Source: Bacteroidetes bacterium 4572_112 (lineage in GTDB: Bacteria > Bacteroidota > Bacteroidia > Bacteroidales > UBA1556). Taken from it: DNA of 7,881 bases. The position numbers were made by a program, and so were the translations under genes. The DNA is taken from assembly GCA_002254285.1 (NCBI GenBank), contig NIUZ01000071.1, positions 1-7,881 on the forward strand, in the 5' to 3' direction. Shown here piece after piece: positions 5,973-7,881 of the stretch (positions within the stretch are counted from its first letter, which is position 1; every line of letters starts with the position of its first letter). The notes below the pieces were generated by a model that was not told the DNA's origin, ran no database searches, and was given only the letters and a program-made list of their open reading frames with translations.

Positions 5973-6938
5973 ATGAAAGAGAAGTTAGAAGATTACGCTT
6001 TGAATAAGTCTATGAAGTCAAATTCTGATACTATCAAAGTGGGTATTGTTGGCTGTGGCACAATGGGTCAGGAGCTTACAATATTAGTTAGTAAAAGCGG
6101 AATTGATGTTGTTTTTATTGAAGTATCTGAAGAGCACGTAAAGCATTCATTCGAGCAAATAGGTATGCAAATTGACGATATCATTAGCCATTGGGGAATG
6201 ACTGCTGGTGATAAGCGTGCAATACTTTCACGAATTGTAGGATCAACTGATTATAAAAAATTATCAGATTGTACTATAGTTATCGAGGCTATCAATACTA
6301 AGAAATGGGTTCCTAACCAACCTACTCGTAAAGAGGTTTTTAGAAATATTGAAAAAGTAGTAGCTCCTGATGCTCTATTGGTATCTAATGCTTCTACTAT
6401 CGTAATTTCTGATTTAGCGTCAGAACTAAAGCGTCCTTGTAGAGCTGTTGGTGTACACTTTATTGCTCCTGCTATTACGACAAGAGTAATTGAGGTAAAT
6501 AAATGCCATAATACAAATAAGGAAAGCTCTGAAGCTCTTCACCGTTTTATCCGTGCTATTGGCAAAGAAACTATTAATATTAATGGCACTCCGGGTAATA
6601 TTAGCACCCGATTGATAGTGCCTATGATTAATGAGGCTTGCGAATTATTAATGGAAGGTGTAAGTACTGTTGCTGAAATTGATAAAACCATGCAAATGGG
6701 ATACGGTATGCAACGTGGACCTTTTACTATGGCTGACAGAATTGGACTTGATAAGCTTACAAAATGGATGGAAGGTCTTTATAATGAATATGGCGATCCA
6801 AAGTACAAAACCTCTCCTATTATCAAAAGAATGGTAAGAATGGGTATGTTAGGTTCTAAATCTAATAATGGTTTTTACCAATATGTAAATGGTAAAAAGT
6901 TAGAAAAGAACGGTTCTATTTTTGACTTAGGTAATTAG
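5973..6938 (+). CDS. 3-hydroxyacyl-CoA (3-hydroxybutyryl-CoA) dehydrogenase family protein with altered active site
   Basis: An NAD-dependent 3-hydroxyacyl-CoA dehydrogenase-fold protein, 321 aa, somewhat longer than typical stand-alone HBDs. The Rossmann domain has GCGTMG at 27-32 and an acidic Glu50 at the end of beta-2. The C-terminal helical domain ends with the family pattern IIKRMVRMGMLGSKSNNGFYQY (283-304). Of the catalytic residues in human SCHAD, Ser137, His158 and Glu170 correspond to Ser141, His162 and Glu174, all kept. However, Asn208 becomes Thr212 (GNISTR, usually GFxxNR), and the Asn of HFFNP becomes Ala165 (HFIAP). After IEA (104-106) there are about five extra residues, and the usual Glu of EAxxE is missing. 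Met14 (6012) is an alternative start that would remove a 13-residue leader. The gene lies between pta and ackA (114- and 29-base gaps), implying co-transcription. It could be a standard HBD, a related 3-hydroxyacid dehydrogenase, or a paralogue with a new substrate. Confidence 0.88.
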   Translation: MKEKLEDYALNKSMKSNSDTIKVGIVGCGTMGQELTILVSKSGIDVVFIEVSEEHVKHSFEQIGMQIDDIISHWGMTAGDKRAILSRIVGSTDYKKLSDCTIVIEAINTKKWVPNQPTRKEVFRNIEKVVAPDALLVSNASTIVISDLASELKRPCRAVGVHFIAPAITTRVIEVNKCHNTNKESSEALHRFIRAIGKETININGTPGNISTRLIVPMINEACELLMEGVSTVAEIDKTMQMGYGMQRGPFTMADRIGLDKLTKWMEGLYNEYGDPKYKTSPIIKRMVRMGMLGSKSNNGFYQYVNGKKLEKNGSIFDLGN

Positions 6939-6967
6939 TATTTATTGACATTTTAAGAAAAATATAC

Positions 6968-7881
6968 ATGAAAGTATTAGTAATAAATTGCGGAAGCTCG
7001 TCAATAAAGTACCAGCTTTTCAATATGAAAGATGAAAGCGTTTTAGCTTCAGGATTAGTAGACAAAGTAGGCCTAAACGGCTCATATATAAAGAATGTAC
7101 GTGCTGATGGCGATAAGGTAAAACTAGAGGGTAATATCTTTGACCACCAACAAGGTATAGAATATGTTTTGGGAGTATTAACTTCAGAGAAACATGGTAG
7201 CATTAAAGACCTTAAGGAAATTGATGCCGTAGGTCACCGTGTGGTACATGGTGGTGAGGTATTTAATGGTAGTGTAAGCATTACTGACGAGGTAATTAGC
7301 ACTATGGAAGATGTGGTAGAGCTTGCTCCACTTCATAACCCACCAAACCTTAAAGGTATTTATGCGGTAAATGAGCTTATGCCAGGCACACCACAATGTG
7401 GAGTTTTTGACACTGCTTTTCACCAAACTATGGAGCCTAAATCTTATATGTATGCAATACCTTATGCTCTTTACAAAAAGCATGGTATTCGTAGATATGG
7501 ATTCCACGGTTCTAGTCACAAATTTGTTTCACAACGTTTGTCCGAAATATCTAATATAGATATCAATAACTCAAAAGTGATTACTTGTCACCTTGGAAAT
7601 GGCGCATCAATTGCAGCTATTAAAAATGGTAAATCTGTAGATACTAGCATGGGAATGACTCCTGTAGAAGGTCTTATGATGGGTACAAGAACTGGCGATT
7701 TGGATGTTGGAGCTCTTACATTCATAATGAATAAAGAGGATATTGGCTTAAATGCTACAAATACTTTAGTAAATAAACATAGTGGAGTTCTTGGAGTTTC
7801 GGGTGTATCGAGTGATATGCGTGAGGTTGAAGAAGCTGCTGCTGAAGGTAACGAAAGAGCAATTCTAGCATTAAGAATGTA
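6968..7881 (+). CDS. ackA: Acetate kinase, 3'-truncated by the window edge
   Basis: A cytoplasmic enzyme that transfers phosphate from acetyl-phosphate to ADP, yielding acetate and ATP. It completes the pathway begun by Pta. The frame opens at 6968 and is uninterrupted for 304 codons, about three quarters of the usual 400. Motifs are INCGSSSIKYQLF (6-18), GHRVVHGGE (89-97), LHNPPNL (122-128), FDTAFHQTM (147-155), YGFHGSSH (177-184), CHLGNGASI (207-215), the GMTPVEGLMMGTRTGDLD stretch (229-246) and SGVLGVSGVSSDMR (272-285). The catalytic residues known from the Methanosarcina thermophila enzyme fall at identical numbers: Asn7, Arg91, His123, Asp148, His180 and Arg241. The final one, Glu384, lies beyond the window. 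The gene follows the dehydrogenase by 29 bases, which indicates an operon. The FDTAFHQTM and LHNPPN patterns fit AckA rather than butyrate kinase. Confidence 0.97.
   Translation, partial: MKVLVINCGSSSIKYQLFNMKDESVLASGLVDKVGLNGSYIKNVRADGDKVKLEGNIFDHQQGIEYVLGVLTSEKHGSIKDLKEIDAVGHRVVHGGEVFNGSVSITDEVISTMEDVVELAPLHNPPNLKGIYAVNELMPGTPQCGVFDTAFHQTMEPKSYMYAIPYALYKKHGIRRYGFHGSSHKFVSQRLSEISNIDINNSKVITCHLGNGASIAAIKNGKSVDTSMGMTPVEGLMMGTRTGDLDVGALTFIMNKEDIGLNATNTLVNKHSGVLGVSGVSSDMREVEEAAAEGNERAILALRM

Noticed and set aside
6916..7519. Two minus-strand ORFs (95 and 111 codons) and a 62-codon plus-strand ORF (7371-7559) near the right end
   Set aside because: All overlap ackA, whose frame is intact with every checkable catalytic residue. 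None resembles a protein family.
4863..7881. Complete butyrate pathway (Ptb-Buk with HBD)
   Set aside because: The phosphotransferase and kinase carry Pta and AckA signatures, and no thiolase, crotonase or butyryl-CoA dehydrogenase gene is present in the window.
1..7881. CRISPR array, tRNA/rRNA, insertion sequence or toxin-antitoxin/defence locus
   Set aside because: No regularly spaced direct repeats with unique spacers, cloverleaf-like sequence, transposase motifs or recognisable defence domains were seen on either strand.

Overview
The window is AT-rich and gene-dense and looks like a chromosomal segment of a fermentative member of the Bacteroidota. Three things support this. Start codons lack a clear Shine-Dalgarno and sit behind A/T-rich leaders. 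TAnnTTTG boxes (the Bacteroidota -7 element) precede several genes. The gene content is a Bacteroidota-style fused peptide ABC ATPase, a short-tailed DEAD-box helicase, and a single-domain phosphotransacetylase with acetate kinase. This placement is inferred from style and protein families; no marker gene was searched.

Layout, left to right. At 1-113 (minus) is the 5' end of an unrecognised gene that leaves the window. Divergent from it is a 582-aa double-ABC oligopeptide-type ATPase (229-1977), followed by a 115-aa predicted four-helix membrane protein (2030-2377). Convergent to these is a 177-aa four-helix membrane protein with a conserved-looking RLFY/YQ/DF/YP and FDFAEN pattern (2992-2459, minus). 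A promoter-rich divergent spacer leads to a DEAD-box RNA helicase. Its probable start is 3311 rather than the more upstream ATG at 3215, which leaves a leader of about 100 nt carrying a 10-bp hairpin. Behind the helicase lies a 7-bp-periodic repeat tract (4654-4730), then an 18-bp perfect palindrome abutting a TAnnTTTG box.

The right-hand 3 kb is a probable operon: pta (4863-5858), a 3-hydroxyacyl-CoA dehydrogenase-like gene (5973-6938) and ackA (6968 to the edge, truncated after 304 codons). Pta and AckA convert acetyl-CoA to acetyl-phosphate and then acetate with ATP formation. All catalytic residues that can be checked are present. The dehydrogenase between them is the most interesting gene. 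It keeps the Rossmann GxGxxG and the His-Glu catalytic pair, but the family's active-site Asn is Thr and the Asn of HFFNP is Ala, so its substrate or chemistry may differ from a standard HBD.

No tRNA, rRNA, CRISPR array, insertion sequence or defence system was seen. The best leads are the dehydrogenase variant inside an acetate operon, the palindrome at its promoter, and the heptad repeat tract.
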